Origin: Vagococcus fessus
GTDB taxonomy: Bacteria; Bacillota; Bacilli; Lactobacillales; Vagococcaceae
Direction of reading: 5' to 3'
Length of the DNA stretch: 64,000 nt
Assembly (NCBI RefSeq): GCF_003987565.1
Contig: NZ_NGJY01000001.1
Location: 558,001 to 622,000 of the forward strand
The position numbers were made by a program, and so were the translations under genes. How positions within the stretch are numbered: the stretch's first letter is position 1; each line of letters starts with the position of its first letter. Below the pieces are notes generated by a model that was not told the DNA's origin, made no database searches, and saw only the letters and a program-made list of their open reading frames with translations. This document shows positions 24,076-35,460 of this stretch, one piece after another.

Positions 24076-26874
24076 TTAGAGAAATTCTTTCATATCTTTT
24101 AGTATTTCAGTCACATTATTTTCAATAATGGGTAAATCTTGCGGTAAAGCTTTAATTAAGGTAGAACTGTATTTTGCTTTAACAAAACGTGGGTCCAACA
24201 TGATCATAATTCCTTTATCTGTTTCTGATCTAATCAGTCGACCAAATCCTTGTCTTAATCTAATACATGCCTTAGGTAAAGCATACTTATAAAACGAATC
24301 AACACCTTGATTGGCTAAAGATTCATACTTCGCTTTAACATAAGGTCGATCTGGTGAATCAAATGGTAGTTTTGTCACAACGATCACTTCAAGACTCTCT
24401 CCTGGTAAATCAATCCCTTCCCAAAAAGAAGCCGCTCCGAGTAATAACGCTTGATTGGCGTGTTCAAATCGTTTGATAATTTTCTCCCGTGATCCTGATA
24501 TTCCTTGACCTAATACTTCAATCCCCTGTCCTTCACCTAATGTTTTATTCAAACGATGGTAGACCGTTTGAAGTTGGTGATGTGCACTGAATAAAACTAG
24601 TACCGAACGTTTTTGTTCGACCATTAATCTCTCTAGTGTTTCACAGATAAACTGAACAGTTTCAGCTGATGACACCACTTGTTGATTAACTGATTCTGTT
24701 GGCACATAAATTCTTCCCTGTTTACTGTAGTCATAGGCTGAAGGAACAGATTTAAACGGCAAGTAATCTAGCCCTAAACTTCTTCCTAAGAATTGTGTAT
24801 CTTTACCGGCTCTTATTGTCCCACCTGTGTAAAGTATTTTTTCATAACGCTGATACCAAGTTGCACTGGTTACAGAACTTGCTTCTATATCCGAATAAAA
24901 AGCAGTGAGCTGTTGATTTTTACTATTAATCATAATCCATCTTAATAAGCCATCTCGGTCCGTTTCTGTAAATTGAACAAAGAAATCACGATACGATTTC
25001 AATTCATTCAAGTCTGATAACCACTGCATCATCAACACACGGTCACTTATCGTAAATTTATCAATTTCAGCTTGGTAAGCCTCATCCATTTTCTCTGACA
25101 GGACTACTGCATCGTTTAATAACAATAGTAAGTGCTCTAAGTTCTTATTTGTATAAATTGGTAGGCGTTCTAAACTAGTATTTGTAACTAACCACTCTTG
25201 GTCTTGTTGACCACCACCATCAATCAATATGCCTTCAATAACATCTTCTTTTAAATCCTCAAATAAATCAGATAATTCTGTCACACAGGTTTTAAGCGGC
25301 CTTAACCAACTTTGCCACGTTGTTTGTTCCCAGAGAAGTTTCAACTGAGCTAGTCTTTCGTCTTCATAAAATAAACCTGCAAGCATCTTACTAAATTGAT
25401 AACTATTAATCTGACGTGCCAGTGTTTGTTGTGCTATTTCTGGAAGGTGGTGTGCTTCATCTATAATTAAATACTTACTCTCAGGTAATAAAGGTGTTTC
25501 TCTTCGATTTTCTTCACATAAAAAGGCATGATTAACTACAATTACATTACTTTGTGCGACTTTCTTTTGAAGGTGTCTCCAAAAATCAACGTCATAAAAA
25601 TCAGATGTCTCAGATAAATACCCTACCCCTTGATGTCTCACGTGTCTAAACAAAGCATGGTTTAAATTGGTTAAATTCAACTCATCAAAGTCTCCCGTTT
25701 CTGTTTCTGTTAACCAAACTAGCAGTCTCATTTGATATATGGCATATTGTTTTTGTGGCACGGGTGATGCAAGACTTGCAGAGAATCTTTCTAAATCAAT
25801 AAAATGACGGTGACTTTTTACTAATGTTCCTAATAAAGAGCCTGGTCTTAAACGATTAACCTCCGCTATCGATTGTGTTACGAGTTGCGTTTGTAAAACT
25901 GTTGAAACTGTACTAATGATAACAGGTTCATCTTTAGTAGCAAGATAACTTAACGGTAACAAATAACCAAATGACTTCCCACTACCTGTCGAGGCTTCCA
26001 AAGCCAAATTTTTACCAGCAAAACGATCGACTTTTTCAATTGGTTCAGTTTGATATGGCGTAGTGAAGAAACGGTAAACCATATTCATCATCTTGCTTTG
26101 AGCAGTACGGTAATCAAATTTATCTGCATAAAGTTTAACCTTTTTGGCTTTGCTTTCTGGGTAAACTGATGCGGTCTTACCTGATAAAGTCGGAACTTCT
26201 TTTTTACGTAGTGCTAAACCTCCAATTAGTTGAATACCTTCCTGCAACGGCGGGACATCTTTAAGCATTTCCTCAAGGACTAATTCAATATAATCCTTAG
26301 TATTCATTCCAAGAGGTCCAGCTAACTTAACAATTGAACTTAGTGTGACAATCGGTAACGTTTTTATTTTTTCTTCAATTAGTAACAACAACTCCGCTGT
26401 CACTTCAGCATCACTATCCGCTTGATGAGGTCTATCATGGGTAAACCCATACGCTTCCGCTAAGTCCCCTAATCGGTAACTTGGTTCTGTTGGTAAAAAC
26501 AGCTGGGCTAATTCTACCGTGTCTATCCCTTGGATAGTTAATTCTTCTTCACCACAACGACTTAACTCTTGGCTTAAGAAATGATAATCAAAATAAATAT
26601 TATGTGCAACAAAGACACAGTCCTTTAGCATCTCTGCTATCTCAGGAGCAACATCTTCAAAATACGGAGCATTCGCCACTTGAAGGGTACTAACACCTGT
26701 TAATTTTTCGATATGTTTTGGTATTTTACATTTTGGATTAACGTCTGTTGCATACGTCGATATAATTTGATTGTCTTTAATAAAGACACAACCAAACTGT
26801 ATAATACGGTCTGTTGTTGGATTTGTTCCTGTTGTTTCTAAATCGACAACAGCATACATTTGACTTTTTACCAC
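24076..26874 (-). CDS. dinG: DinG-family helicase with N-terminal exonuclease domain
   Basis: A 932-residue fusion of a DnaQ-like 3'-5' exonuclease (VVDLETTGTNP, about 9-19; HNIYFDYHFL near 91-100; the final ExoIII acidic residue in HQADSDAE near 150-157) and an XPD-like superfamily 2 helicase (Walker A EASTGSGKS near 293-301; DEAHH box). The segment between Walker A and the DEAH box has no cysteine cluster, so unlike E. coli DinG it should lack an iron-sulfur centre, as is usual in Gram-positives. It starts with GTG at 26874 behind AGGGA. The role is DNA repair or replication-conflict resolution. Confidence 0.93.
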   Translation of the reverse strand: MVKSQMYAVVDLETTGTNPTTDRIIQFGCVFIKDNQIISTYATDVNPKCKIPKHIEKLTGVSTLQVANAPYFEDVAPEIAEMLKDCVFVAHNIYFDYHFLSQELSRCGEEELTIQGIDTVELAQLFLPTEPSYRLGDLAEAYGFTHDRPHQADSDAEVTAELLLLIEEKIKTLPIVTLSSIVKLAGPLGMNTKDYIELVLEEMLKDVPPLQEGIQLIGGLALRKKEVPTLSGKTASVYPESKAKKVKLYADKFDYRTAQSKMMNMVYRFFTTPYQTEPIEKVDRFAGKNLALEASTGSGKSFGYLLPLSYLATKDEPVIISTVSTVLQTQLVTQSIAEVNRLRPGSLLGTLVKSHRHFIDLERFSASLASPVPQKQYAIYQMRLLVWLTETETGDFDELNLTNLNHALFRHVRHQGVGYLSETSDFYDVDFWRHLQKKVAQSNVIVVNHAFLCEENRRETPLLPESKYLIIDEAHHLPEIAQQTLARQINSYQFSKMLAGLFYEDERLAQLKLLWEQTTWQSWLRPLKTCVTELSDLFEDLKEDVIEGILIDGGGQQDQEWLVTNTSLERLPIYTNKNLEHLLLLLNDAVVLSEKMDEAYQAEIDKFTISDRVLMMQWLSDLNELKSYRDFFVQFTETDRDGLLRWIMINSKNQQLTAFYSDIEASSVTSATWYQRYEKILYTGGTIRAGKDTQFLGRSLGLDYLPFKSVPSAYDYSKQGRIYVPTESVNQQVVSSAETVQFICETLERLMVEQKRSVLVLFSAHHQLQTVYHRLNKTLGEGQGIEVLGQGISGSREKIIKRFEHANQALLLGAASFWEGIDLPGESLEVIVVTKLPFDSPDRPYVKAKYESLANQGVDSFYKYALPKACIRLRQGFGRLIRSETDKGIMIMLDPRFVKAKYSSTLIKALPQDLPIIENNVTEILKDMKEFL

Positions 26875-27016
26875 GACCGTCCCTACTTTCTTCTATCCTA
26901 ATCTATTGACTCTCATTTCAAATTATACCTATTTTCACCTATCATTTCATTAAAAAAACAAATTCTCTGTATCCTCCACCTAAAGAAAGCGTTTACTTCC
27001 TTTATTTAGAAGAACT

Positions 27017-27025
27017 TGATATAAT
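27017..27025 (+). promoter_or_regulatory. Extended -10 promoter of the universal stress gene
   Basis: TTGA precedes a perfect TATAAT (27020-27025), giving an extended -10 (TGATATAAT), 31 nt before the start codon. The -35 region is poor. Confidence 0.6.
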
Positions 27026-27056
27026 AAAGATACCAATAGAAAAGGAGGTTTTACTT

Positions 27057-27491
27057 ATGTTTCAACGTTATGAAAAAATATTAGTTGCGTATGACGGTTC
27101 TAAAAATGCCACACTTGCATTCGAACAAGCCCTTGCACTTGCCTCACAAAATGATGCTGAATTAATTATTTTACAAGTTGTTGACACACGTATTGACCCC
27201 TTTGCTCCGTATGTTATTGAAGGATTACTCGAAGAAAAAATTTCAGAAGCACACGAAGAATTAGATCGACTTTCTGAAGATGCTAAAAGAAAATCTATAA
27301 AAAAAGTAGTCCCTATTCTCAGGGAAGGCTCAATTAGGACTATAATTGCTACAGAAGTACCCGAAGAATTTGATATTGATTTAATTGTAATTGGCGCAAC
27401 GGGTAAGTCAGGACTAGATAAACTCTTAATCGGATCAACTACCAATTATGTAACCACTCATGCTAAATGTCCCGTTCTTATTGTGAGATAG
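27057..27491 (+). CDS. Universal stress protein (UspA family)
   Basis: A 144-residue UspA-fold protein with N-terminal ILVAYDGSKNATLAFEQAL and the C-terminal ATP-binding signature GATGKSGLDKLLIGSTTNYV (G-2x-G-9x-G-S/T), so it belongs to the nucleotide-binding subgroup. Such proteins accumulate in stress; the precise activity is unknown. AGGAGG precedes the ATG, and it has its own extended -10 promoter. It is monocistronic, between divergent dinG and convergent DUF975. Confidence 0.95.
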   Translation: MFQRYEKILVAYDGSKNATLAFEQALALASQNDAELIILQVVDTRIDPFAPYVIEGLLEEKISEAHEELDRLSEDAKRKSIKKVVPILREGSIRTIIATEVPEEFDIDLIVIGATGKSGLDKLLIGSTTNYVTTHAKCPVLIVR

Positions 27492-27495
27492 ACAA

Positions 27496-27529
27496 AAAAA
27501 TACTCCTCATAAAAATGAGGAGTATTTTT
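27496..27529. terminator. Bidirectional terminator
   Basis: A 15-bp perfect stem (27496-27510 with 27515-27529) with an AAAA loop, shared by the convergent usp gene and DUF975 gene. Confidence 0.92.
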
Positions 27530-27532
27530 CAT

Positions 27533-28399
27533 TTAAAAACTTGTCCACTCTGTTTCATCTGTTGTCGCATTATTTGCCGATGCTGTATAACGGTCTTTCG
27601 ATAAATCACGATAGAAAGCTGCTTTCGTTGCGTTAATATATGGGAACAATACAAAGTAGCCTAATCCCAATGTTAACCAACAGACCATATGCCAACCAAT
27701 AAAGCTTAAATCAATATAGAACAAACGTCCTTTATGACCATTCATTAACGCTCTACTTTCAGTAATGTAACTTGTTGCGCCTACACTCGCTGTTTCCGTG
27801 TGTTCTGATAAATCTTTATAGATGTAGAATGATTGAGAATACGCGTAAGACTTGATAATTCCAGGTACTAAGAATAGCAGTGACCATAGATATGTAAAGA
27901 TAGTTGTAAAGAGCTGCACCAAGAATAGTGGGACAAAATCTTTCCCATTAAACATTCTAAATTGGTCTGCCATTGGGCTGATTTTACGATTAGGATTACG
28001 ATACACTTCAATGAATGTGAATGAAATTCCAATTGTCATAAAACTAATAAGAACCCCTATCAAGGCACTCCATATTCCAGAGCCTGAGTTACTGCTCGGA
28101 CTTACAATATCATCATCAGATTCTTCTAATAACTTATCAAAATCATCCCCATCTAAATCACCATTATCATAAACATCACCACCAAATTGCTCTGTTTTTG
28201 GTGAAACTGTTCCTTCATCTGTTATAACTGAACCTAAGACTAACGCGAGGAATACTCCCCCAGCAATAACGATCGTTATAAGCCAAACTGATAGTACTTT
28301 TAATAAAGATGGCACCAGATTTAATAAAATTGCATCTTTCCATCGCCCTTTTAACATCTGTTTAGCATCTCGTTTTAATGTTGCACTTGTTTTGAACAA
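27533..28399 (-). CDS. DUF975 family membrane protein
   Basis: A 288-residue polytopic membrane protein of the DUF975 family, recognised by the N-terminal KRDAKQMLKGRWKDAIL segment and several hydrophobic stretches (about 29-55, 108-130, 155-182 and 220-250). An acidic, Asp/Ser-rich loop (about 70-105) follows the first helix. The start is TTG at 28399, preceded by GGGGGAA. The family function is unknown. It is monocistronic. Confidence 0.85.
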   Translation of the reverse strand: MFKTSATLKRDAKQMLKGRWKDAILLNLVPSLLKVLSVWLITIVIAGGVFLALVLGSVITDEGTVSPKTEQFGGDVYDNGDLDGDDFDKLLEESDDDIVSPSSNSGSGIWSALIGVLISFMTIGISFTFIEVYRNPNRKISPMADQFRMFNGKDFVPLFLVQLFTTIFTYLWSLLFLVPGIIKSYAYSQSFYIYKDLSEHTETASVGATSYITESRALMNGHKGRLFYIDLSFIGWHMVCWLTLGLGYFVLFPYINATKAAFYRDLSKDRYTASANNATTDETEWTSF

Positions 28400-28486
28400 A
28401 ACTTTTCCCCCTAAAAATTATTAGCTTAAGTTTACCATAAAATAACACGGCTTTTTATAAAAAATTGAGTGTTAAACAAAAAAATA

Positions 28487-29716
28487 TTAAAAACCATACT
28501 TTCTAATCCGTCTTAATTTGTGAGTAACATGCTGTTGGGAACTGTATATTCCACTATGGCCTGACACTAGATAGCTCACTATACAAACTGGCAATAACCA
28601 AGCCGCTATCCCACTTCCAAACAATTCAATCCCCATTACAAAACAAGCTATCGGTGTGTTCGTTGCGCCTGCAAAGACACCTATAAAACCAAGTGCCGCC
28701 ACAAAACTTACGGATAAATTCATAACTTGTCCTAGACTTGCGCCTAAGGTTGCTCCTATTTCAAATAAAGGGGTCACCTCTCCCCCTTGAAAACCCGCTC
28801 CTAATGAAAAGACCGTTAAAATTAATTTATTTAAAAAATCCCAAGTCTCATGTTTGCCACTAAACGCGTCTTCTAATAAAGGTAAACTTAGTCCATTATA
28901 ACGTGTCGTTCCCACCGCTAGTACTAACATAAGGACAACTATTGCCCCAAAACCAATTCTTAATACAGGGTTACTAATCCATTTAGCATATCTAGCCTTT
29001 ATCCAGCGGATACTTGTACTAAATAAGCGACTAACTAAACCAAAGGCTAATCCGCAAATCAATACCTTACCTAAAACACTAATAGTGAATTGAGGAATAC
29101 TTGCAATAGAATAATCTGTATGACTGACTTTTAATAAAACCGTCGTACCGTATGCCACGAATGCCGTTAGCACACTCGGTATCAAAGCTGTTGTTCTTAG
29201 TCTACCTATGCAAAGAACTTCAAGAGCAAACAAACAGCCCGCTAAAGGTGTCCCAAATACACTACTAAATCCACCACTTATGCCACAAATAATAGCCATT
29301 TCTTTATCAAGTGGTCCTAATTTAAATACTGAGCTTATTTTTTCAGCCAAGGCCCCTCCCATTTGAACGGCTGTCCCTTCACGTCCCACAGATCCGCCGA
29401 AGAGATGGGTGGCAATCGTTCCAAATAACGTTAGAGGAATAAGCTGTAAGGGGATTTTTTCCATCCCACCATTTGCTCGTTCGATAACGAGATTATTCCC
29501 TCGCTTAGACTGACCACCAAACCGCTCATAACAATAGACTGTTACCATTCCTATTAAAGGTAAGCCTAGTAATAACCACGGATTAGTCACTCGGATAGCT
29601 GTTACGACTTCTAAACTTTTTAAGAAAAATGCAGATAGTGCGCCCATGCCTATTCCAATTAAACTGCTGACTATTAGCCACATACCTAAACTTTTAATTT
29701 GATTGTTTACTTTCAT
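28487..29716 (-). CDS. CLC-type anion antiporter, probably fluoride-selective (CLC-F)
   Basis: A 409-residue CLC-fold membrane protein. Three features point to the fluoride/proton antiporter branch rather than chloride channels: the canonical GSGIP is absent and the equivalent segment has GNN (about 73-75); the second filter reads GREGT instead of GREGP (about 111-115), still holding the gating glutamate; and the C-terminal filter reads GGEVTP instead of GxFxP. CLC-F proteins export toxic fluoride. The branch assignment is from remembered motif differences. I start at ATG 29716. The gene has a structured leader (29750-29820) that lacks a recognisable fluoride riboswitch core. Confidence 0.75.
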   Translation of the reverse strand: MKVNNQIKSLGMWLIVSSLIGIGMGALSAFFLKSLEVVTAIRVTNPWLLLGLPLIGMVTVYCYERFGGQSKRGNNLVIERANGGMEKIPLQLIPLTLFGTIATHLFGGSVGREGTAVQMGGALAEKISSVFKLGPLDKEMAIICGISGGFSSVFGTPLAGCLFALEVLCIGRLRTTALIPSVLTAFVAYGTTVLLKVSHTDYSIASIPQFTISVLGKVLICGLAFGLVSRLFSTSIRWIKARYAKWISNPVLRIGFGAIVVLMLVLAVGTTRYNGLSLPLLEDAFSGKHETWDFLNKLILTVFSLGAGFQGGEVTPLFEIGATLGASLGQVMNLSVSFVAALGFIGVFAGATNTPIACFVMGIELFGSGIAAWLLPVCIVSYLVSGHSGIYSSQQHVTHKLRRIRKYGF

Positions 29717-29749
29717 CACGTTCGACCTTTCATCTCAAAACAAAAGAAG

Positions 29750-29820
29750 ACCTCTACTAAAAGAAGACAGGTAATGCCTCTCAATTAGTAAATGTCCTCA
29801 CCTAACTTGTTAGTTTATTA
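29750..29820 (-). promoter_or_regulatory. Structured leader of the CLC gene
   Basis: The 144-nt gap upstream of the CLC gene contains, on the minus strand, a CTAAC-AA-GTTAG hairpin (29813-29802), then TTAGGTGAGGA (29805-29795), whose AGGTGA can pair with TTACCT at 29774-29769. TTAGGTGAGG is also how the Mg2+-sensing M-box begins, but the rest of that riboswitch is missing. A terminator is not evident. It may be a regulatory RNA of unknown ligand. Confidence 0.4.
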
Positions 29821-29863
29821 CTTTAAGATTACCACAAGTCCTTGCTAAATAAAATACGACTAT

Positions 29864-30613
29864 CTAACTCGCTAAAATCTGTTTCACTTGCTGAATAATC
29901 TCTAATGGGTTTTCATCTACCATCGTGTTCGCCAGTTCTTTAATTTCCTGACTATTTCCAACTCCCACGCCAAAACTAGCTTGTCGTAACATCTCTTTAT
30001 CATTTCTATCATTTCCAAAGGCAACATACGACGCCCCATCAAGAACACGCTCAATTGCAGATGCCTTATTAACACCTGTCTTGGTCACATCCAAGCACCG
30101 CTCTGTAGGGTAAATATTACAATCAACACCAAGATGAGCAAAATCTGTCATTAATTCTGTCTCGTTTAAGTAATTACTTACTAAAATTTTAACAGGCTCG
30201 TGAACATCGGTAATCGACACATTTTGTGCTTTCTTTAAAATATCCAAACGACTTCTAAGTAAGCTTAATGTGTCACCCTGACACGCATAATTCCATTTGT
30301 CATCAAACAAATAATCTAATTGCTTATGTGAGACATACTCACGAATATAAGAGGCATCCTCTTTTTTGATGGTCTCAAACCATTTCGCTTCTAACCCGCT
30401 ATAATGCATGGCACCATTACTGCCAATCAAATGACAATTCTTTAAATCTTTTGGTAAAAGCGGCAACATATCACGAACCGGTCTTGCCGAAGCAAATACC
30501 AGTTGATGATCATCCTGCTGGTGGATTTCTTCCGCTAAAAATGACGTCAATCTGTTATCAATCGTCATCCCATCAAAACAGACTGTCCCGTCCATATCAA
30601 AAACAAAATTCAT
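29864..30613 (-). CDS. HAD-superfamily (Cof-type) phosphatase
   Basis: A 249-residue HAD hydrolase of the Cof subfamily: motif I FDMDGTVCFDG (about 5-15), motif II SARP (about 42-45), a C2-type cap, and motif III/IV SYVAFGNDRNDKEML near 200-214. These enzymes dephosphorylate sugar phosphates or cofactors in the cytosol; the substrate is unknown. I start at the ATG at 30613 with AAGGAGGAG upstream. It follows the oxidoreductase gene by 30 nt and is probably co-transcribed with it. Confidence 0.88.
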   Translation of the reverse strand: MNFVFDMDGTVCFDGMTIDNRLTSFLAEEIHQQDDHQLVFASARPVRDMLPLLPKDLKNCHLIGSNGAMHYSGLEAKWFETIKKEDASYIREYVSHKQLDYLFDDKWNYACQGDTLSLLRSRLDILKKAQNVSITDVHEPVKILVSNYLNETELMTDFAHLGVDCNIYPTERCLDVTKTGVNKASAIERVLDGASYVAFGNDRNDKEMLRQASFGVGVGNSQEIKELANTMVDENPLEIIQQVKQILAS

Positions 30614-30643
30614 ACTACTCCTCCTTATCACATACCCAAAACC

Positions 30644-31558
30644 CTATTTTTCTAAATAACTTTGATACAATTTATTAACATAATAGTGTGTCAATAAAGA
30701 GTCTTCCCCTAATGCTGCTACACGTTCGTCTTGATTGTTTAGCACATCAATAAATAACTCAATCGCTTGTTTAAACCCACGTTTAGCTAGGGTATTTTCC
30801 CAGTCGCCAAAGCCTTCTATTTGAACAGTACCTCTTTCGTTTTTCACTAATTCAGATAAGTTAGACACAGTATACGTCCCAGTTAATCCTTGAATTTCTA
30901 CCGTTTCTGTATGAGCGCCTGCCTCCATATTTGTTGAGGTTACGGCCGTTGTATTTTCTGTTTTAAATAAAATCATCGCACGTCTTAGACGAACATCTCC
31001 TGTTGCGACGACTTCATAACTCGCTTCTTCAATCGGTTCATCTAACAAGTACAACGTTGTATCGACCATATGAATCATCATATCAAAGACTTCAAATTTC
31101 ACATCTGTCTTAGGCTGCATCCGATTTTTTTGAGCGATAATTAAACGTTTATCTGTTACTTTTTTTAGTTCATTGTTCAACGGTGCATAACGTCGATTAA
31201 ATCCTGTCATTAGTACTAAATTTTTTTCAGCCGCTAAGTCGTGTAATTCTTGAACTTCATCAAAGTCCTCACTTACCGGTTTATCGACAAAAACATGGAT
31301 GCCTTTTGTTAAAAACAGTTTGATTAGCTCTCCATGTGTCGCTGTTGGCGTATGAATAAAAATAGCTTCAATACCTGAGGCTAAAAATTGGTCAAGGTCT
31401 GTTGTGACGTTCTCCCAACCAAATTGTTGCTGCAATGCCTTTAATTTATCTTCCTGACGTGAATAAAAATACCAATCTATGTCGGTTCTCATATTATTCA
31501 TTATTGGTAAGTAAGCTTTTTGACAAATATTTCCTAAGCCCATGACTCCTATTTTCAT
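30644..31558 (-). CDS. Gfo/Idh/MocA-family oxidoreductase
   Basis: A 304-residue NAD(P)-dependent oxidoreductase: N-terminal Rossmann fold with IGVMGLGNICQKAYLPIM (about 3-20), the strand FVDKPVSED with the conserved lysine-proline (near 91-99), and a C-terminal beta-sheet domain with DMMIHMVDTTLYL, which carries the family's histidine. The substrate is unknown, usually a sugar or inositol derivative. It is the first gene of a pair with the Cof-type phosphatase. Confidence 0.88.
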   Translation of the reverse strand: MKIGVMGLGNICQKAYLPIMNNMRTDIDWYFYSRQEDKLKALQQQFGWENVTTDLDQFLASGIEAIFIHTPTATHGELIKLFLTKGIHVFVDKPVSEDFDEVQELHDLAAEKNLVLMTGFNRRYAPLNNELKKVTDKRLIIAQKNRMQPKTDVKFEVFDMMIHMVDTTLYLLDEPIEEASYEVVATGDVRLRRAMILFKTENTTAVTSTNMEAGAHTETVEIQGLTGTYTVSNLSELVKNERGTVQIEGFGDWENTLAKRGFKQAIELFIDVLNNQDERVAALGEDSLLTHYYVNKLYQSYLEK

Positions 31559-31638
31559 CTCTTATCGTCCTCACTTTTCTCTGCCTAAAATGGCTGACTT
31601 CTTTTAAAAGTATAGCAAATTTCTAGTGCTTATTAAAA

Positions 31639-31673
31639 CAAAAGAGTTGAAAGCCCTATTAGACTCTCAACTC
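31639..31673 (-). terminator. Terminator of the pyr operon
   Basis: A 10-bp stem with one mismatch (31664-31673 with 31644-31653) and a 10-nt loop, followed by TTTTG on the minus strand. It lies just after the carbonic anhydrase gene and supports that gene being the operon's last. Confidence 0.75.
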
Positions 31674-31678
31674 CCTGA

Positions 31679-32377
31679 TTAATTATGATAGATAATACGG
31701 TCTTGTAAGCCAAATGTGACGCGATTATTGTTAATCGGCACATGTTCTTTTACTCGTTTGATAATGGATAGATTCGCATACTGCATCTCATCCATCATAA
31801 ACCATAACACTGGACCAGAATACGGTGGTGTCGTAAGCGATCCTACAAAATGATAGTAACTTAAAGGTTGTGGTAAATACGCTTTAGGATTAAAAATCAT
31901 ATTTTCTCGCTCTAAGAATAGTTCCTTCATGACATCACGACGCTCAAGTCCTTCTTCTAGATACTCATCCTCTACACCCTCATATAAAATACCGATGACT
32001 AAATTCTCACCTTCTGCACTTTCGTGAACGATGTGAAATTCAAACTTGCTCGCTTGGTCTTTGAAAGTATGTTCGCTAGGAAAATGGACATGGATATCCA
32101 CTAAATCAAAACGTTGCCCTTCAAATGTTAAGTAGCTTTTTTTTTCAAGTGGAACTAGGTGGTACGAGCCACCAAAAACATCTTGCTTATATTCTTCTGT
32201 CTCATAATGAAGTGTTAAATCTAATTCTGGTTCAGAAACAACTTCCTTAACGTCGCCAAAATCAATAGGGGATTGGTACTGAAAAACTTGCATCCCATCT
32301 GCTAACTCTCTTAAAGGCAAGGCTGCCAAGTCTGCTAGTTTTTGCTTCTTCTCTGTATAAATATGTTGTATTGCCAT
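31679..32377 (-). CDS. Alpha-class carbonic anhydrase, cytosolic
   Basis: A 232-residue alpha-carbonic anhydrase interconverting CO2 and bicarbonate. The zinc ligands are visible: two histidines in IHVHFPSEHTF and the third in FEFHIVHE. The SLTTPPYSGPVLW segment holds the substrate-pocket threonine. Bacterial alpha enzymes are usually exported, but this one has no signal peptide. It begins 24 nt after the pyrE stop codon with GGGAGTG upstream, and a terminator follows it, so it is the tenth biosynthetic-operon cistron downstream of pyrR. Bicarbonate is a substrate of CarAB, which gives a direct reason for the placement (inference). Confidence 0.9.
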   Translation of the reverse strand: MAIQHIYTEKKQKLADLAALPLRELADGMQVFQYQSPIDFGDVKEVVSEPELDLTLHYETEEYKQDVFGGSYHLVPLEKKSYLTFEGQRFDLVDIHVHFPSEHTFKDQASKFEFHIVHESAEGENLVIGILYEGVEDEYLEEGLERRDVMKELFLERENMIFNPKAYLPQPLSYYHFVGSLTTPPYSGPVLWFMMDEMQYANLSIIKRVKEHVPINNNRVTFGLQDRIIYHN

Positions 32378-32401
32378 CCAATCACTCCCTATTTTATCTT
32401 A

Positions 32402-33028
32402 TTACCAAGCCGTGGGGTCTTGTTTCCAGCTTTGTAATAATTTTAACTCATCAGAATTAATCGCGTCAATTTCTAAGGCTTCTTGGATTAAGATATCGTA
32501 ACTTGATAAGGTATCGACCGCTACACCCACTTCTTCAAATGCTTGTATCCCTTTTGGCAAGCCGTACGTGAAAATAGCCATAACACCTAATACAGTCGCT
32601 CCTGCTTCTTTAGTTGCACTTACAGCCTCTAAGACACTGCCGCCTGTAGAGATTAAATCTTCAATAATCACTACTTTTTGACCGTCATGAAGAATCCCTT
32701 CAATCTGATTGCCTTTGCCGTGTCCTTTGGCTTTTCCTCTAATATAAATCATCGGCAAGTTAAGTAGTTCTGACACCCAAGCCGCATGAGGAATACCAGC
32801 CGTCGCCGTTCCTGCAATTACCTCAACATCTGGATAGGCTTCTTTTATTTTAGCAGCTAAACCTTCCGCAATTAAACGTCTCACCTCCGGAAATCCCATC
32901 GTTAAACGATTGTCACAATATATTGGACTTTTAATCCCGCTTGCCCACGTAAATGGTTCTGTTGGCTGTAGACTCACTGCTTTTATTTCTAATAATTTTT
33001 GAGCGACTAATTGACTAGTTATTGGCAT
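32402..33028 (-). CDS. pyrE: Orotate phosphoribosyltransferase
   Basis: PyrE converts orotate and PRPP to orotidine-5'-phosphate. The 208-residue protein has the substrate segment [16 protein letters not shown], the flexible catalytic loop [15 protein letters not shown], and the PRPP-binding motif [14 protein letters not shown] start at the ATG at 33028, with GGAGAG upstream; the gene then overlaps pyrF by 14 bases, indicating translational coupling. It is between pyrF and the carbonic anhydrase. Confidence 0.95.
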   Translation of the reverse strand: MPITSQLVAQKLLEIKAVSLQPTEPFTWASGIKSPIYCDNRLTMGFPEVRRLIAEGLAAKIKEAYPDVEVIAGTATAGIPHAAWVSELLNLPMIYIRGKAKGHGKGNQIEGILHDGQKVVIIEDLISTGGSVLEAVSATKEAGATVLGVMAIFTYGLPKGIQAFEEVGVAVDTLSSYDILIQEALEIDAINSDELKLLQSWKQDPTAW

Positions 33029-33742
33029 ATGATTTCTCTCCATTCCATTCTTTTTTAATTTCAAGATAGGCTTGATAAGGATTTTCAGCTTGAGTAATAG
33101 GACGACCGACTACAATTAAATCAGACCCGATTGTAGACGCCATCTCTGGTGTTACGACTCGTTTTTGGTCCCCAACTGCTGTCCCCTTAGGTCTAATACC
33201 TGGGGTTAAACAAATGAATTCAGGTGCTGTTACCTTTTTAATGGCTTCAACTTCTAAGGCTGAACACACTACACCATCGACACCACTTTCATGAGTCAAT
33301 TTTGCATACTGTTTTGCACTTTCTGAGACTCCCACTGGTATTAACTGTTCTTCTTTAACTTGTTCATCTGATGTGGAGGTCAATTGAGTGACAGCTATAA
33401 GTTGAGGGCGAGTTTGACCTGATGGTTTCCCCGTCTCTAATCCTCTCACTGCTGCCATCATCATTTCTTTCCCACCAGCTGCGTGAATATTAGTTAACTT
33501 GATTCCTAAACCAGCAATTCCTTTCATCGCACGTTCTACAGTATTAGGAATATCATGCATTTTTAAATCAAGGAAGATATCATGCCCTAATTCTTTCAAA
33601 TATCTCACAATCGCGGGCCCCTCTTGATAATATAACTCCATTCCAACTTTTAAATACAATGACTCGTCTTTTGGAAAGTGACTTAAAAAATCATCAATCG
33701 CCTGGCGGTTTGGTAAATCCAGTGCAATAATTGGTCTTTTCA

Positions 33743-33743
<1 letters not shown>
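33015..33743 (-). CDS. pyrF: Orotidine-5'-phosphate decarboxylase
   Basis: PyrF decarboxylates OMP to UMP, the last step of de novo synthesis. The 242-residue TIM barrel has N-terminal PIIALDLPN, the catalytic tetrad region [15 protein letters not shown] (about 54-68) and the phosphate-binding TPGIRPKG loop. Its ATG overlaps the pyrD stop codon (TAATG). No anomaly is seen. Confidence 0.96.
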
Positions 33744-35436
<1,693 letters not shown>

Positions 35437-35460
35437 GGTTTCCTCCTAGAATATGTTTTC

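Noticed and set aside
29750-29820. Complete M-box Mg2+ riboswitch
   Set aside because: Only the opening TTAGGTGAGG matches; the leader is far too short and lacks the remaining conserved segments.
29750-29863. Fluoride riboswitch upstream of the CLC gene
   Set aside because: I looked for the crcB core because of the protein type, but the conserved GATGG and TGATGA elements are not there.
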